Part shown: positions 1 to 10,002 of the stretch, piece after piece
Numbering within the stretch: the stretch's first letter is position 1
Layout: each line of letters starts with the position of its first letter
NCBI GenBank assembly: GCA_025463305.1
Contig: JAOBWK010000039.1
Coordinates: 1 to 64,000, forward strand
DNA: 64,000 nt
DNA from: Ilumatobacteraceae bacterium
GTDB lineage: Bacteria; Actinomycetota; Acidimicrobiia; Acidimicrobiales; Ilumatobacteraceae
Direction of reading: 5' to 3'
Program-made: the position numbers and the translations under genes
The notes under the pieces: model-generated
The model's database searches: none
What the model was told of the DNA's origin: nothing
What the model saw: only the letters and a program-made list of their open reading frames with translations

Positions 1-447
1 GACAAGGACATCAACATCTACATCAACAGCCCCGGTGGCGACATCACCGCGCTGTTCGCGATCTACGACACGATGCAGTTCATCAAGAACGACATCGCCA
101 CGATCTGCCTCGGCCAGGCGGCCTCCGCTGCTGCGGTCCTGCTCGCGGCCGGCACCAAGGGCAAGCGCCTCGCCCTCCCGCACGCCCGTGTCCTGCTCCA
201 CCAGCCGTGGGGTCAGGTCGGCTACGGCCAGGTTACCGACCTCGAGCTGGCGGCCAAGGAGATCCTGCGCATGCGCGATCTGCTCGAGGGCATCCTCGCC
301 CTGCACACCGGCCAGACCGTCGAGAAGATCCACATCGACACCGACCGCGACTTCGTCATAGAAGCTCAGCAAGCTGTGGAATATGGCATCATCGACGAAG
401 TGATCTCATCTCGCACAGCTGTCGACCGCACCGGTCCGATCCGCTGA
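1..447 (+). CDS. clpP: ATP-dependent Clp protease proteolytic subunit, 5' truncated
   Basis: This is the C-terminal 148 residues of ClpP; the window begins inside the gene, so about the first quarter is missing. ClpP forms the barrel-shaped cytoplasmic serine protease that degrades substrates unfolded by ClpX or ClpC. The nucleophile serine lies in GQAASAAA, the histidine in LLHQP and the aspartate in the DTDRDF segment, so all three catalytic positions are present. The reading frame is open from base 1 and ends with TGA at 445-447. clpX follows after 21 bases, the usual actinobacterial clpP1-clpP2-clpX layout, so this copy is probably the second ClpP paralogue (ClpP2-type); the upstream paralogue is not visible. 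Confidence 0.95.
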   Translation, partial: DKDINIYINSPGGDITALFAIYDTMQFIKNDIATICLGQAASAAAVLLAAGTKGKRLALPHARVLLHQPWGQVGYGQVTDLELAAKEILRMRDLLEGILALHTGQTVEKIHIDTDRDFVIEAQQAVEYGIIDEVISSRTAVDRTGPIR

Positions 448-468
448 TCGATCCGTCAAGGGGGCATT

Positions 469-1752
<1,284 letters not shown>

Positions 1753-1777
1753 ACCCGCCACGCATGCCGGTCCCGCG

Positions 1778-3082
1778 ATGCCCATGAACCTCGCCCAGGC
1801 GCTCGCGCACCTCGACGCGAGGGCCGCGTACGAGAAGACGGGCACCATCACCGATCCGTCGCTCGACTCCATCCAACGGCTGATGTCGGTGATGGGCGAT
1901 CCGCAGGGCTCGTACCCGGTCATCCACGTCACCGGGTCGAACGGCAAGGGCAGCACCGCACAGATGATCACCCGTCTGCTGATGGCGCACGGGCTCACGG
2001 TCGGCACGTACTCGAGCCCGCACCTCGAGCGGATCAACGAGCGGATGACGTACAACTGCGAGCCGATCAGCGACGACGACTTCGCCGAGCAGGTCGGCGC
2101 CGTCGCGGACCTCGAGGTGCTCGCCGGCGTGCAGCCGACCTACTTCGAGATCGTCACGGCCGCTGCGTTCCGCTGGTTCTCCGACCTCGCCGTCGACGTC
2201 GCGGTGATCGAGGTCGGACTGCTCGGTCGTTGGGATGCCACCAACGTCGTCGACGCCCAGGTCGCCGTCATCACCAACGTCGCGCTGGAGCACACCGAGT
2301 TCGCCGGTCCGGCAAAGTCCGACATCGCGCGCGAGAAGGCCGGCATCATCAAGCCGGGCAGCGCGGTGGTGCTCGGCGAGACCGATCCCGAGTTGGTCGA
2401 GATCTTCCGCGCCGAAGGCGGTGCGGTCGTGCTGCTGCGCGGCGAAGAGTTCGACTGCATCGAGAACAACCTCGCCGTCGGCGGACGGGTGCTCGATCTG
2501 CGCACGCCCACCACCGTGTACACCGAGGTCTACGTCCCCTTGAACGGTCGCCATCAGGGCGACAACGCGGCGGCTGCGCTCGCGGCGGTGGAGGCCTTCT
2601 TCGCCGGTCCGCTGACCGAGGAGATCGTCACCGAGGGCTTCGCCGAGGTGGTCATGCCCGGGCGGTTCGAGGTGCTCAACCACCTCCCCCTCGTCATCGT
2701 CGACGGTGCGCACAACGCCGCCGGAGCCGACATGTGTGCCGAGGTGTTCTTCGAGGACTTCCATCCCGAGGGCCGGCGGATCCTGGTCGTCGGCTGCCTG
2801 CGCGGCAAGGAGCCCGTGCAGTTGCTGAGCGCGCTGCGCGCCGACGAGTACGACCGTGTGTACTGCTGCACCGCGCCGTCGCCGCGCGGGCTCCCCGCCA
2901 ACGAGCTGGCCGCCGCAGCGCGGGCGAACGGTTGCGACGACGTGGTGGAGGCCGGCACCGTCACCGCGGCGTGCGAGCGGGCGTACGAGGAGGCCAGCGT
3001 CGACGACGCGATCCTCATCACCGGCTCGCTGTACGTCGTCGGCGAGGCCCGGCCGTTCATGATCCAACGCCGCATGGCCTGA
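1778..3082 (+). CDS. folC: Folylpolyglutamate synthase / dihydrofolate synthase
   Basis: This Mur-ligase-family enzyme adds glutamate to dihydropteroate or folates in the cytoplasm. The 434-residue protein has the P-loop GSNGKGS near residue 52, the conserved segment NVALEHTEF near 165, and DGAHN near 310 in the C-terminal domain; all are family signatures. There are two candidate ATG codons, 1778 and 1784; 1778 gives a start 25 bases after clpX. In many actinobacteria valS sits between clpX and folC; it is absent here. The gene probably belongs to the clpPX transcript. Confidence 0.93.
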   Translation: MPMNLAQALAHLDARAAYEKTGTITDPSLDSIQRLMSVMGDPQGSYPVIHVTGSNGKGSTAQMITRLLMAHGLTVGTYSSPHLERINERMTYNCEPISDDDFAEQVGAVADLEVLAGVQPTYFEIVTAAAFRWFSDLAVDVAVIEVGLLGRWDATNVVDAQVAVITNVALEHTEFAGPAKSDIAREKAGIIKPGSAVVLGETDPELVEIFRAEGGAVVLLRGEEFDCIENNLAVGGRVLDLRTPTTVYTEVYVPLNGRHQGDNAAAALAAVEAFFAGPLTEEIVTEGFAEVVMPGRFEVLNHLPLVIVDGAHNAAGADMCAEVFFEDFHPEGRRILVVGCLRGKEPVQLLSALRADEYDRVYCCTAPSPRGLPANELAAAARANGCDDVVEAGTVTAACERAYEEASVDDAILITGSLYVVGEARPFMIQRRMA

Positions 3083-3126
3083 GTCGAACGACATCGCCCG
3101 AATGGGCTGAGACCGGCATGGGGGCT

Positions 3127-3147
3127 CGGCTGCGCAGCCGATAGCGT
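3127..3147 (+). promoter_or_regulatory. Palindrome and -10 element ahead of ndk
   Basis: A perfect 14-base palindrome (CGGCTGCGCAGCCG, 3127-3140) directly precedes TAGCGT at 3142-3147, a TANNNT -10 hexamer eight bases before the ndk ATG. No ribosome binding site fits in that gap, so the message is probably leaderless. The palindrome lies where the spacer between -35 and -10 would be, so it could be an operator. Both readings are inference. Confidence 0.4.
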
Positions 3148-3155
3148 TGCCGCCT

Positions 3156-3566
3156 ATGTCCGATCGCACCCTCGTCCTCCTCAAGCCCGATGCCGTCGAG
3201 CGCAAGCTCGTCGGCGAGATCGTCTCCCGGTTCGAGCAGAAGAACCTCTCCGTCGTCGCGATGGAGCTGCGCACCCTCGATCAGGACACCCTCGCCCGCC
3301 ACTACGAAGAGCACGTCGGCAAGGGCTTCTACGCGGATCTCGTCGAGTTCATGTCGCGCGGCCCGGTCGTGGCGATGGTCATCGAGGGTCCCGAGGACAC
3401 GTGGGAGGTCGTCCGCAACCTGATGGGCGCCACCAACCCGCGCAAGGCTGCCCCGGGCACCATCCGCGGCGATCTGGGCATCCTGTTCACCGAGAACCTC
3501 GTCCACGGCAGCGACTCACTCGATTCCGCCACCCGCGAGATCGGCATCTTCTTCCCGAATTTGTAA
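3156..3566 (+). CDS. ndk: Nucleoside diphosphate kinase
   Basis: Ndk transfers the gamma phosphate from ATP to other (deoxy)nucleoside diphosphates through a phosphohistidine. The 136-residue protein starts MSDRTLVLLKPD, the family hallmark, and has the active-site histidine in NLVHGSDS near residue 119. The ATG at 3156 is preferred over an in-frame TTG at 3147, because it gives the canonical N-terminus and stands eight bases after a TANNNT hexamer. Confidence 0.97.
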   Translation: MSDRTLVLLKPDAVERKLVGEIVSRFEQKNLSVVAMELRTLDQDTLARHYEEHVGKGFYADLVEFMSRGPVVAMVIEGPEDTWEVVRNLMGATNPRKAAPGTIRGDLGILFTENLVHGSDSLDSATREIGIFFPNL

Positions 3567-3587
3567 TACTTCGGCGCCAGCTAAGAT
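3561..3587 (+). promoter_or_regulatory. Candidate mreB promoter
   Basis: TTGTAA (3561-3566) and TAAGAT (3582-3587) are separated by 15 bases, in a locally AT-rich patch that overlaps the end of ndk. A short leader would follow, with GGGAAGGG as the mreB ribosome binding site. The spacer is shorter than the ideal 17, so the call is tentative. Confidence 0.4.
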
Positions 3588-3626
3588 AGGGCGATTCGCC
3601 GCCAAGGCTTCCGGGAAGGGCTCCGC

Positions 3627-4661
3627 ATGGCACGCAACAATCCGCTTGCCCTCGGTCGTGATCTCGCCATCGACCTCGGCACGGCCAACACGCTGATCTA
3701 CGCCCGCGGGCAAGGCATCGTCCTCAACGAGCCGTCCGTCGTCGCGATCAACATCAACGACGGCCGCCCGGTCGCGGTCGGCCTCGAGGCCAAGCGCATG
3801 CTCGGCCGCACGCCCGGCCACATCAAGGTCGTGCGCCCGTTGAAGGACGGCGTCATCGCCGACTTCGACGTGTGCGAGAAGATGCTCCGCTACTTCATCC
3901 AGAAGGTGCACGCGAGCAAGTGGAGCAAGCCGCGCATGGTCATCTGCGTGCCGTCGGGCATCACCGGTGTCGAGCAGCGCGCCGTGCAGGACGCCGCCGA
4001 GTTCGCCGGGGCGCGCAAGCCCGTGCACATCATCGAAGAGCCGATGGCCGCGGCCATCGGTGCCGACTTGCCCGTGCACGAGCCCAGCGGCAACATGATC
4101 GTCGACATCGGCGGTGGCACCACGGAGGTGGCCGTCATCTCGCTCGGTGGCATCGTCACCGCCCAGTCGGTGCGCGTCGCGGGCGACGAGCTCGACGATG
4201 CGATCCTGCAGTTCCTGAAGAAGGAGTTCTCCCTCGCGGTCGGCGAACGCACGGCCGAGGAGATCAAGCTGCACATGGGTTCCGCCTGGCCGCTCGACGA
4301 AGAGCTGACGGCCGACATCCGTGGCCGCGACCTGATCAGCGGCCTGCCGCGCACGCTCGAGATCACCACCGAACAGGTGCGCGAAGCCATCGCCGAGCCG
4401 GTAGCTGCCATTGTTGACGCCGTGAAGACCACGCTCGACAAGACCCCACCCGAGCTCGCCGCCGACATCATGCAACAGGGCATCACCATCACCGGTGGTG
4501 GCGCGTTGCTGGCCGGCCTCGACCAACGTCTGTCCCACGAGACGGGCATGCCCATCCACATCGCTGCCGAGCCGCTGTACAGCGTCGTCATCGGGTCCGG
4601 GCGGGCCCTGGAGAACATCGACGCCATGCGCGGTCTGCTGTCCCAGGGTGGCGACGAGTAG
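3627..4661 (+). CDS. mreB: Rod shape-determining protein MreB
   Basis: MreB is the bacterial actin homologue that organises lateral cell-wall synthesis along the membrane. The 344-residue protein has the phosphate-1 motif DLGTANTLIY at the N-terminus, the phosphate-2 region DIGGGTTEV near residue 158 and the adenosine motif ITGGGALLAGL near 290. The start is an ATG after GGGAAGGG. It heads the mreB-mreC-mreD-mrdA-rodA block, whose products form the elongasome, so the organism is probably rod-shaped or elongates laterally for part of its cycle. Confidence 0.97.
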   Translation: MARNNPLALGRDLAIDLGTANTLIYARGQGIVLNEPSVVAININDGRPVAVGLEAKRMLGRTPGHIKVVRPLKDGVIADFDVCEKMLRYFIQKVHASKWSKPRMVICVPSGITGVEQRAVQDAAEFAGARKPVHIIEEPMAAAIGADLPVHEPSGNMIVDIGGGTTEVAVISLGGIVTAQSVRVAGDELDDAILQFLKKEFSLAVGERTAEEIKLHMGSAWPLDEELTADIRGRDLISGLPRTLEITTEQVREAIAEPVAAIVDAVKTTLDKTPPELAADIMQQGITITGGGALLAGLDQRLSHETGMPIHIAAEPLYSVVIGSGRALENIDAMRGLLSQGGDE

Positions 4662-4679
4662 TCGCCCGCCCCCTCCATC

Positions 4680-5795
4680 GTGGCTGTCTACACCGTCAAT
4701 CGCCGCCGCGCGATCATCCTCCTGATCCTCTCCTCGATCCTGCTGCTGACGCTGGATCTGCGCGGCAACCCGCTGATCGATCGCACTCGCTCGGCCTTCT
4801 CCGCCGTCCTGTCGCCGTTCGAGACCGCCGGTCGCGTCATCGCCAACCCGATCCGCAACGCCTGGCACGGCGCCACGGACTACGAGGCGCTGGAGAAGGA
4901 GAACGAGCGGCTGCGCGATCAGATCGCCCAGCAACGCGGCAACGATCTGGCCGCGCGTGCCGTCGTCGGCGACTACCAGGAGCTGCTGGCCCAGAAGGGC
5001 CTCACCAGCAACTACCCGACGGTGACGGCGCGCGTCGTCGGCGGCGCGCCCGGCAACTTCGAGCAGACCGTGGAGATCGACCGCGGGGGCACCGACGGCA
5101 TCCAAGTCGGCATGGCCGTGCTCAACCAGGGTGGCATGGTCGGCAAGATCACCAAGGTCTACGACGACCGCAGCGTGGTCCGCCTCGTCACCGACGCCGA
5201 CTACGCAATCGAGTGCAAGGTGTCGGGCAGCGACGAGCCCGCGACGAGCGACTCGACCGACGGCACCGACGGCACCGCAACGGACGGCTCGGTCACCGCC
5301 GACATCGGTGGCGGCGACTCGACCACCACCGAGGCCACGACGCCCAGCGGTGAGAAGGTCAGCGACCTCTCGACCACCACCACGACGGAGCCGTCGACCA
5401 CCACGGTCCCGACGGGCGCCGGCACCACGCAGTCGACAGTTCCCGGCGAGACCACCACGACGACGACGCCGGCAGCGACCACCACGACGGTGCCTCCGGT
5501 GCGCGAGACCGGTGGGTGCATCGGGCGCGGGTTCGGCAAGCTGCCGGCGATGGAGTACGTCACCGAGAACCCGGTGTTCGGGCCCATCGACGTCGGCGAC
5601 GTCATCACGACCACGGGCGGCTCCACCAGCCTCGCCCCACCCGACATCGTGATCGGCGAAGTGATCAACAAGGTGTCGAAGGCCGGCTCGGCGGGGCCGC
5701 TGCTCGAGATCAAGCTGGGTGCCGACCTGCAGCACCTCAACTTCGTGCAGGTCGTCCTCTACCGCCCGCCCAACGAAGTCCCCGGCTCCGGCTGA
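4680..5795 (+). CDS. mreC: Rod shape-determining protein MreC with a threonine-rich insertion
   Basis: MreC is a bitopic membrane protein that links MreB to the periplasmic cell-wall synthases. The 371-residue product has one N-terminal membrane helix (IILLILSSILLLTLDL), a coiled coil near residues 75-100, and the beta domain with MAVLNQGGMVGKITKVY. Unusually, a low-complexity stretch of about 90 residues (roughly 182-275) rich in T, S, D and P splits the beta domain. Its C-terminal half resumes with GPIDVGDVITTTGG and ends in LNFVQVVLYRP. The GTG start at 4680 is 18 bases behind mreB. Confidence 0.93.
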   Translation: MAVYTVNRRRAIILLILSSILLLTLDLRGNPLIDRTRSAFSAVLSPFETAGRVIANPIRNAWHGATDYEALEKENERLRDQIAQQRGNDLAARAVVGDYQELLAQKGLTSNYPTVTARVVGGAPGNFEQTVEIDRGGTDGIQVGMAVLNQGGMVGKITKVYDDRSVVRLVTDADYAIECKVSGSDEPATSDSTDGTDGTATDGSVTADIGGGDSTTTEATTPSGEKVSDLSTTTTTEPSTTTVPTGAGTTQSTVPGETTTTTTPAATTTTVPPVRETGGCIGRGFGKLPAMEYVTENPVFGPIDVGDVITTTGGSTSLAPPDIVIGEVINKVSKAGSAGPLLEIKLGADLQHLNFVQVVLYRPPNEVPGSG

Positions 5796-5796
5796 G

Positions 5797-6321
5797 GTGG
5801 AGGCACTGCTCCGCCGACCGATCCTGCGCACGGTGCCGGTCGGTCTCTTCGTGATCGCGCTCCAACGCACGGCGTTCGAGAACATCCATCCCTTCGGCGT
5901 GGAGATCCAGATCGTCCTCGCGCTGTGCGTCGCCGCCGCCATCCCAGGTGGCGCCGAGCGCGGTGCGTGGATCGGCTTCGTGCTCGGCGTGATGTTCGAT
6001 CTCGGCAACGGCTTCCCCCTCGGCCAACACGCGCTGGCGTACGGCCTGGCCGGCTTCGTGGCCGGCCTCGTCAACCTCGTCGCCGTGGACCCGCACTGGT
6101 GGTTGAAGTTGATCTTCTGCGCGCTGGGGGGAGCCGTCGGCGAGTTCACCGTGCCGGTGGTGCAGACGTTCGTCACCGACGGCGGTTGGCAGGGCGACCG
6201 ACTCGGACGCATCCTGCCGGTCATCGCCGTGTCCTGCGCCGTGGGGTCGTTCGTGCTGACTCCGGTCGGGCGATGGTGCCTGGCGATCCGCAAGAAGACC
6301 TGGAAGCCGCGCAACGAATGA
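5797..6321 (+). CDS. mreD: Rod shape-determining protein MreD
   Basis: MreD is a small polytopic membrane protein of the elongasome. The 174-residue product contains several hydrophobic segments (for example IQIVLALCVAAAIPGG and WIGFVLGVMFDLGNG) and the family feature DLGNGFPLGQHAL. The GTG at 5797 lies one base past the mreC stop; earlier in-frame ATG codons would fall inside mreC and give a non-membrane N-terminus. Sequence conservation in MreD is low, so identity rests on topology plus position between mreC and mrdA. Confidence 0.88.
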   Translation: MEALLRRPILRTVPVGLFVIALQRTAFENIHPFGVEIQIVLALCVAAAIPGGAERGAWIGFVLGVMFDLGNGFPLGQHALAYGLAGFVAGLVNLVAVDPHWWLKLIFCALGGAVGEFTVPVVQTFVTDGGWQGDRLGRILPVIAVSCAVGSFVLTPVGRWCLAIRKKTWKPRNE

Positions 6322-6399
6322 GCACGTTGCAGCCGTTCCACACCAGCCTCGCGACCCGGCCGCGCCATCTCGGCCGTACCGACGGACAAGACTGTCGCC

Positions 6400-8646
6400 A
6401 TGGCAGTTGACAAACGCGCCGCCCGTCTCGGCGCGCTCGCTCTCGTGTCCGTGATCCTGCTGGGCGCCGTGGGTGCCCGGTTGTGGTTCTTGCAGACCGT
6501 GCAACGGCAGTCGTTGCAGGCCAAGGTGAACAGTGGCCAGACCCGCACCCAACAACTCCTCCCGGAGCGGGGTCGCATCTTCGACGCGGATGGTCGGATC
6601 CTGGCCGACAACCGGCGGATCCTGACGGTGACGGTGGATCGTTCGGTGATCCGTCGGGCGAGCAATCGGACGGAGCTCTTCACGCGGTTGTCGGGGGTGT
6701 TGAACGTGCCGGTGGAGGAGATGGAGGCGCGCTACATGGACAACCGGTACAGCAACTTCTTGCCGTTGCCGGTGGCCGAGGATGTGTCCGAGGCAACGGT
6801 GTTGGAGCTGGAGAGCCGGAGTGAGGATTATCCGGGTGTGCATGGTGATGAGGATTGGGTGCGGGTGTATCCGTATGCGCCGTTGGCCAGCCATGTGATC
6901 GGTTACATGGGCCTGATCCTGGCCAGCCAGGAGGACACGTACAAGGAGCTCGGGTATCTGAACAACGAGACGGTGGGTCAGTTCGGGATCGAGTTGAGCA
7001 TGGAGCAGGTGTTGCACGGCAAGTCGGGTCTGGTGACGTATCAGGTCGACAGTGCGAACCGGGTCGTGAAGGAGCTCAGTCGGGTCGAGCCGGTGGCGGG
7101 CAAGGATGTGCAGCTGACGATCGATCTGAAGGTGCAGCAGTACACCGAGCAGACGTTGGAGACCGAGCTCAAGTCGCGCCGTCAGGACACCAACTTCGAT
7201 CAGATGGCGAAGAACCCGAAGGACAAGGACGGCAAGCCGAAGTTCACCGAATCGGAGGACTGGCGCTACGACACGAACGGCAACCAGTACCTGCCGTTCC
7301 CCGCGCCGGCAGGGTCGGTGGTGGTCGAGAACTACTCCACCGGGCAGATCGTCGCGATGGCGAGCTACCCGACGTTCGACAACCGATGGTTCACCGTCGG
7401 GCTGAGCGGTGAGAAGTTCAAACAGCTCTTCCCGGTGCCGGATCAGAACGATCCGAACCGGGCCGACAAATCGATCCTCGTCAACCGCGCGATCCAGGGC
7501 CAGTACAACTTGGGATCGACGTTCAAACCCTTCGTCGCGTACTCGGGGATGATGTCCGGCGTCATCAACGCGGGCGACGTGTTCCAGGACACCGGCAGCT
7601 ACAAGCTGAACATCGACAAGTCCGTGTGCGACACCGGCGTGCGGTGCGAGTACTTCAACGCGCTCAGCGCCGGCACCGGCAAGCCGGCCATCTACGGTCC
7701 GGTCACGGTGGAGGACGCGCTGGCCGTGTCCAGCGACGCGTTCTTCTACCACATCGGCGAGTTGACGTATGAGAAGGGTCGCACGCTGCTGGGCGACGAG
7801 CTGCGCGGCTTCGGCTTCGGCTCCAAGAGCGGCATCGACCTCCCGTTCGAGTTCACCGGCCGCATCCCCACCACCGAGCTGAAGACCGATCTGATCAACA
7901 AGGGCGTCCTCGCCAAGTCGGAGTCACCGAAGTTGCTCGTCGGCGACAACGTGCAGCTCGCCATCGGCCAGGGCCTGCTCGCCGCGTCGCCGCTGCAGCT
8001 GGCCAACGCCTACTCGACCCTCGCCAACGGCGGCTTCCTGCTCCGCCCGCACATCGTCAAGGCCATCTACCAGGGCGGCGTGCCCGCCGGGTACCCGGGC
8101 TACGGCGACATGAGCCAGGCGACGCTGATCCAGTCGTTCGCCAAGCCGGAGGTCGTGCACGAGCTCGACTTCCCGGACAACGTCGTCCAGCCGATCATCC
8201 GCGGGTTGCAGCGGGTGATCTACGGCAAAGGCGTCAGGTACCCGGCGAGCTTCTACCACGCGACCACCGGCGAAGCCACGTTCAAGCAGTACGCAGCGAT
8301 CAAGGGTGCGATCAGCCTCGCGGGCAAGACCGGCACGGCCCAGGGTGCGGCCAGCAAGCCCTGGTACGACTCGTCGGTGTTCGCCGCGTTCCATCCGCAG
8401 ACCGACGCCAACGACACCTCCACGCCGTACGTCGTCGTGTCGTACCTCGAGAAGGCCGGCTACGGCGCGAACGCCTCCGCACCGGTCGTGAAGTGCATGA
8501 TGGAGGCACTGGGCGGCAACGTCACCATGGACGACGTGAAGCTCTCCGATCCGCTCGACCAGACGTCGGTGCTCCCCGCGCCACCGAACCCGATGACCGA
8601 TCCGGGCTGCCTGGCCATCCCCGGCGGCGCATCCGTGCGTGACTGA
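6400..8646 (+). CDS. mrdA: Penicillin-binding protein 2 (elongasome transpeptidase)
   Basis: This class B PBP cross-links peptidoglycan during elongation, working with RodA. The 748-residue protein has one N-terminal membrane anchor, a pedestal/dimerisation domain starting ERGRIFDADGRILADN, and a transpeptidase domain. Active-site motifs are STFK (S373), SSD (about 444, the SxN position with Asp) and KTG (K643). A segment of about 60 residues before the catalytic serine (NPKDKDGKPK and following) is an insertion relative to short PBP2s. Codon use from about 6600 to 7200 is visibly less GC-biased (many GTG and TTG codons) than the flanks. Confidence 0.95.
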   Translation: MAVDKRAARLGALALVSVILLGAVGARLWFLQTVQRQSLQAKVNSGQTRTQQLLPERGRIFDADGRILADNRRILTVTVDRSVIRRASNRTELFTRLSGVLNVPVEEMEARYMDNRYSNFLPLPVAEDVSEATVLELESRSEDYPGVHGDEDWVRVYPYAPLASHVIGYMGLILASQEDTYKELGYLNNETVGQFGIELSMEQVLHGKSGLVTYQVDSANRVVKELSRVEPVAGKDVQLTIDLKVQQYTEQTLETELKSRRQDTNFDQMAKNPKDKDGKPKFTESEDWRYDTNGNQYLPFPAPAGSVVVENYSTGQIVAMASYPTFDNRWFTVGLSGEKFKQLFPVPDQNDPNRADKSILVNRAIQGQYNLGSTFKPFVAYSGMMSGVINAGDVFQDTGSYKLNIDKSVCDTGVRCEYFNALSAGTGKPAIYGPVTVEDALAVSSDAFFYHIGELTYEKGRTLLGDELRGFGFGSKSGIDLPFEFTGRIPTTELKTDLINKGVLAKSESPKLLVGDNVQLAIGQGLLAASPLQLANAYSTLANGGFLLRPHIVKAIYQGGVPAGYPGYGDMSQATLIQSFAKPEVVHELDFPDNVVQPIIRGLQRVIYGKGVRYPASFYHATTGEATFKQYAAIKGAISLAGKTGTAQGAASKPWYDSSVFAAFHPQTDANDTSTPYVVVSYLEKAGYGANASAPVVKCMMEALGGNVTMDDVKLSDPLDQTSVLPAPPNPMTDPGCLAIPGGASVRD

Positions 8647-9827
8647 TGGCGTTCTCGGTCCTCAACCGTCGGCCGGACTCGGGTCTCGGCAACGTCCGCT
8701 CCAGCCCCGGCGACCCCAGCCGCAACATCGACTGGGTGCTGCTGCTGGTGCAGTCGGCGCTGGTCGTCGCCGGCTGCCTCACCGTGTACTCGGCTTCGCG
8801 CACGAAGACGCCGGGCGTCAACCAGCTGCCCTACGGCTACCTGTTCGCCACCCGCCAGGTCGTCTTCGTGATCGCCGCCGCGGTCGTGATGTTGTTCGTG
8901 ATGGCACTCGACTACGCCTGGTTGCGCGAGCGGGCCCGGTTCTTCTACGGCATCACCGTGGTCTTGCTCGTGATGATCTTCCTGCTCGCCAAGGTCAGCA
9001 ACGGTGCCCAGCTGAGCTTCGACATCGGCCCGATCAAGCTCCAGCCGGCCGAGTTCGCCAAGGTGACGGTGATGTTCGCGCTCGCCGCGTTCTTGAGCGA
9101 GGAGAACAGCGATTCGGTGACCTACGAGCGCTTCGTCGGTGCGCTCTGGCTCGGCGGCATCCCGTCGGTGCTGATCATCCTCCAGCCCGACCTCGGATCG
9201 TCGTCGGTGCTCGTCGCGCTGCTGATGGGTCTGCTGCTGGTGGCCGGCGCGAAGGCCAAGTACATCCTGATGATCACGGTGCTCGCACTGAGCACGGTGG
9301 CCGCCGCCGTGGTGACGGGCCTGGTCAACTCGTACCAGACGACACGAATCACCGCCTGGCTGAACCCGAACTCCACCAACCCGAAGCTGCAGCAGTTCAT
9401 CTTCCAGGGCAAGAACGCGCTCCGGGCCACGGCCACCGGCGGGCTCACTGGCAAGGGCTGGCTGCACGGCCCGATCACCAACACCCGCGGTGACATCCCG
9501 GTGCAGTGGGCCGACTTCCCGTTCAGTGCGATCGGCGAGCAGTTCGGCCTGCTCGGCTGCGCGGTCATCATCGGCCTGTTCGGCCTCGCGCTGTTCCGGA
9601 TCTGGCGCATCGCCCACCTCTCGCGCGACCTCCTCGGCACCTACATCTGCGCCGGCGTGTTCGCGATGCTGCTCTGGCAGGTGTTCCAGAACATCGCGAT
9701 GACGGTGGGGCTGATGCCGATCACGGGCCTGCCCCTGCCGTTCATCTCGTATGGCGGTTCCGGCACGGTGACGTACTTCGTCATGTTCGGGTTGGTCCAG
9801 AGCGTGCACATGCGCCGCATGCGGTGA
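8646..9827 (+). CDS. rodA: RodA-type SEDS peptidoglycan glycosyltransferase
   Basis: RodA polymerises lipid II glycan strands together with PBP2. The 393-residue protein is polytopic, with about ten hydrophobic helices. It carries SEDS signatures such as KLQPAEFAK, LQPDLGSS, the segment beginning FPFSAIGEQFG, and GLPLPFISYGGSG near the end. Its ATG overlaps the last base of the mrdA TGA, so the two genes are translationally coupled. Context after mrdA and mreD favours RodA over FtsW. Confidence 0.95.
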   Translation: MAFSVLNRRPDSGLGNVRSSPGDPSRNIDWVLLLVQSALVVAGCLTVYSASRTKTPGVNQLPYGYLFATRQVVFVIAAAVVMLFVMALDYAWLRERARFFYGITVVLLVMIFLLAKVSNGAQLSFDIGPIKLQPAEFAKVTVMFALAAFLSEENSDSVTYERFVGALWLGGIPSVLIILQPDLGSSSVLVALLMGLLLVAGAKAKYILMITVLALSTVAAAVVTGLVNSYQTTRITAWLNPNSTNPKLQQFIFQGKNALRATATGGLTGKGWLHGPITNTRGDIPVQWADFPFSAIGEQFGLLGCAVIIGLFGLALFRIWRIAHLSRDLLGTYICAGVFAMLLWQVFQNIAMTVGLMPITGLPLPFISYGGSGTVTYFVMFGLVQSVHMRRMR

Positions 9828-10002
9828 CGTGCCCCGGGCAGGGGTGGGGTGCGCTGACATGGGGTGGGTCAACCCGTTGAGGGCGCTTTCCTCGTATCAT
9901 CTACCAGACACTTGGTGTTCAAGAAGAACTCGTCGTGCGATGGCGCCGTGCCGGATGTTTTCGGACGTTGGCAGCCGTAGCGCACAAGAAGGGATTGCGT
10001 CG
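9828..10002 (+). other. Leader region before the RNase E/G gene
   Basis: This 175-base stretch contains TATCAT (9895-9900), a possible -10 hexamer. I see no -35 at the right distance: TTGAGG at 9877 is only 12 bases away. AAGAAGGGA at 9986-9994 is the ribosome binding site for the ATG at 10003. RNase E leaders often mediate feedback control, but I see no clear structure here. Confidence 0.3.

Noticed and set aside
3516..6683. 1055-codon minus-strand frame opposite mreBCD
   Set aside because: Repetitive GVV/DDG/RRR composition typical of an antisense shadow in GC-rich DNA; the plus-strand genes are certain.
9877..9900. TTGAGG and TATCAT as an RNase E/G promoter
   Set aside because: The 12-base spacing is too short for a -35/-10 pair.
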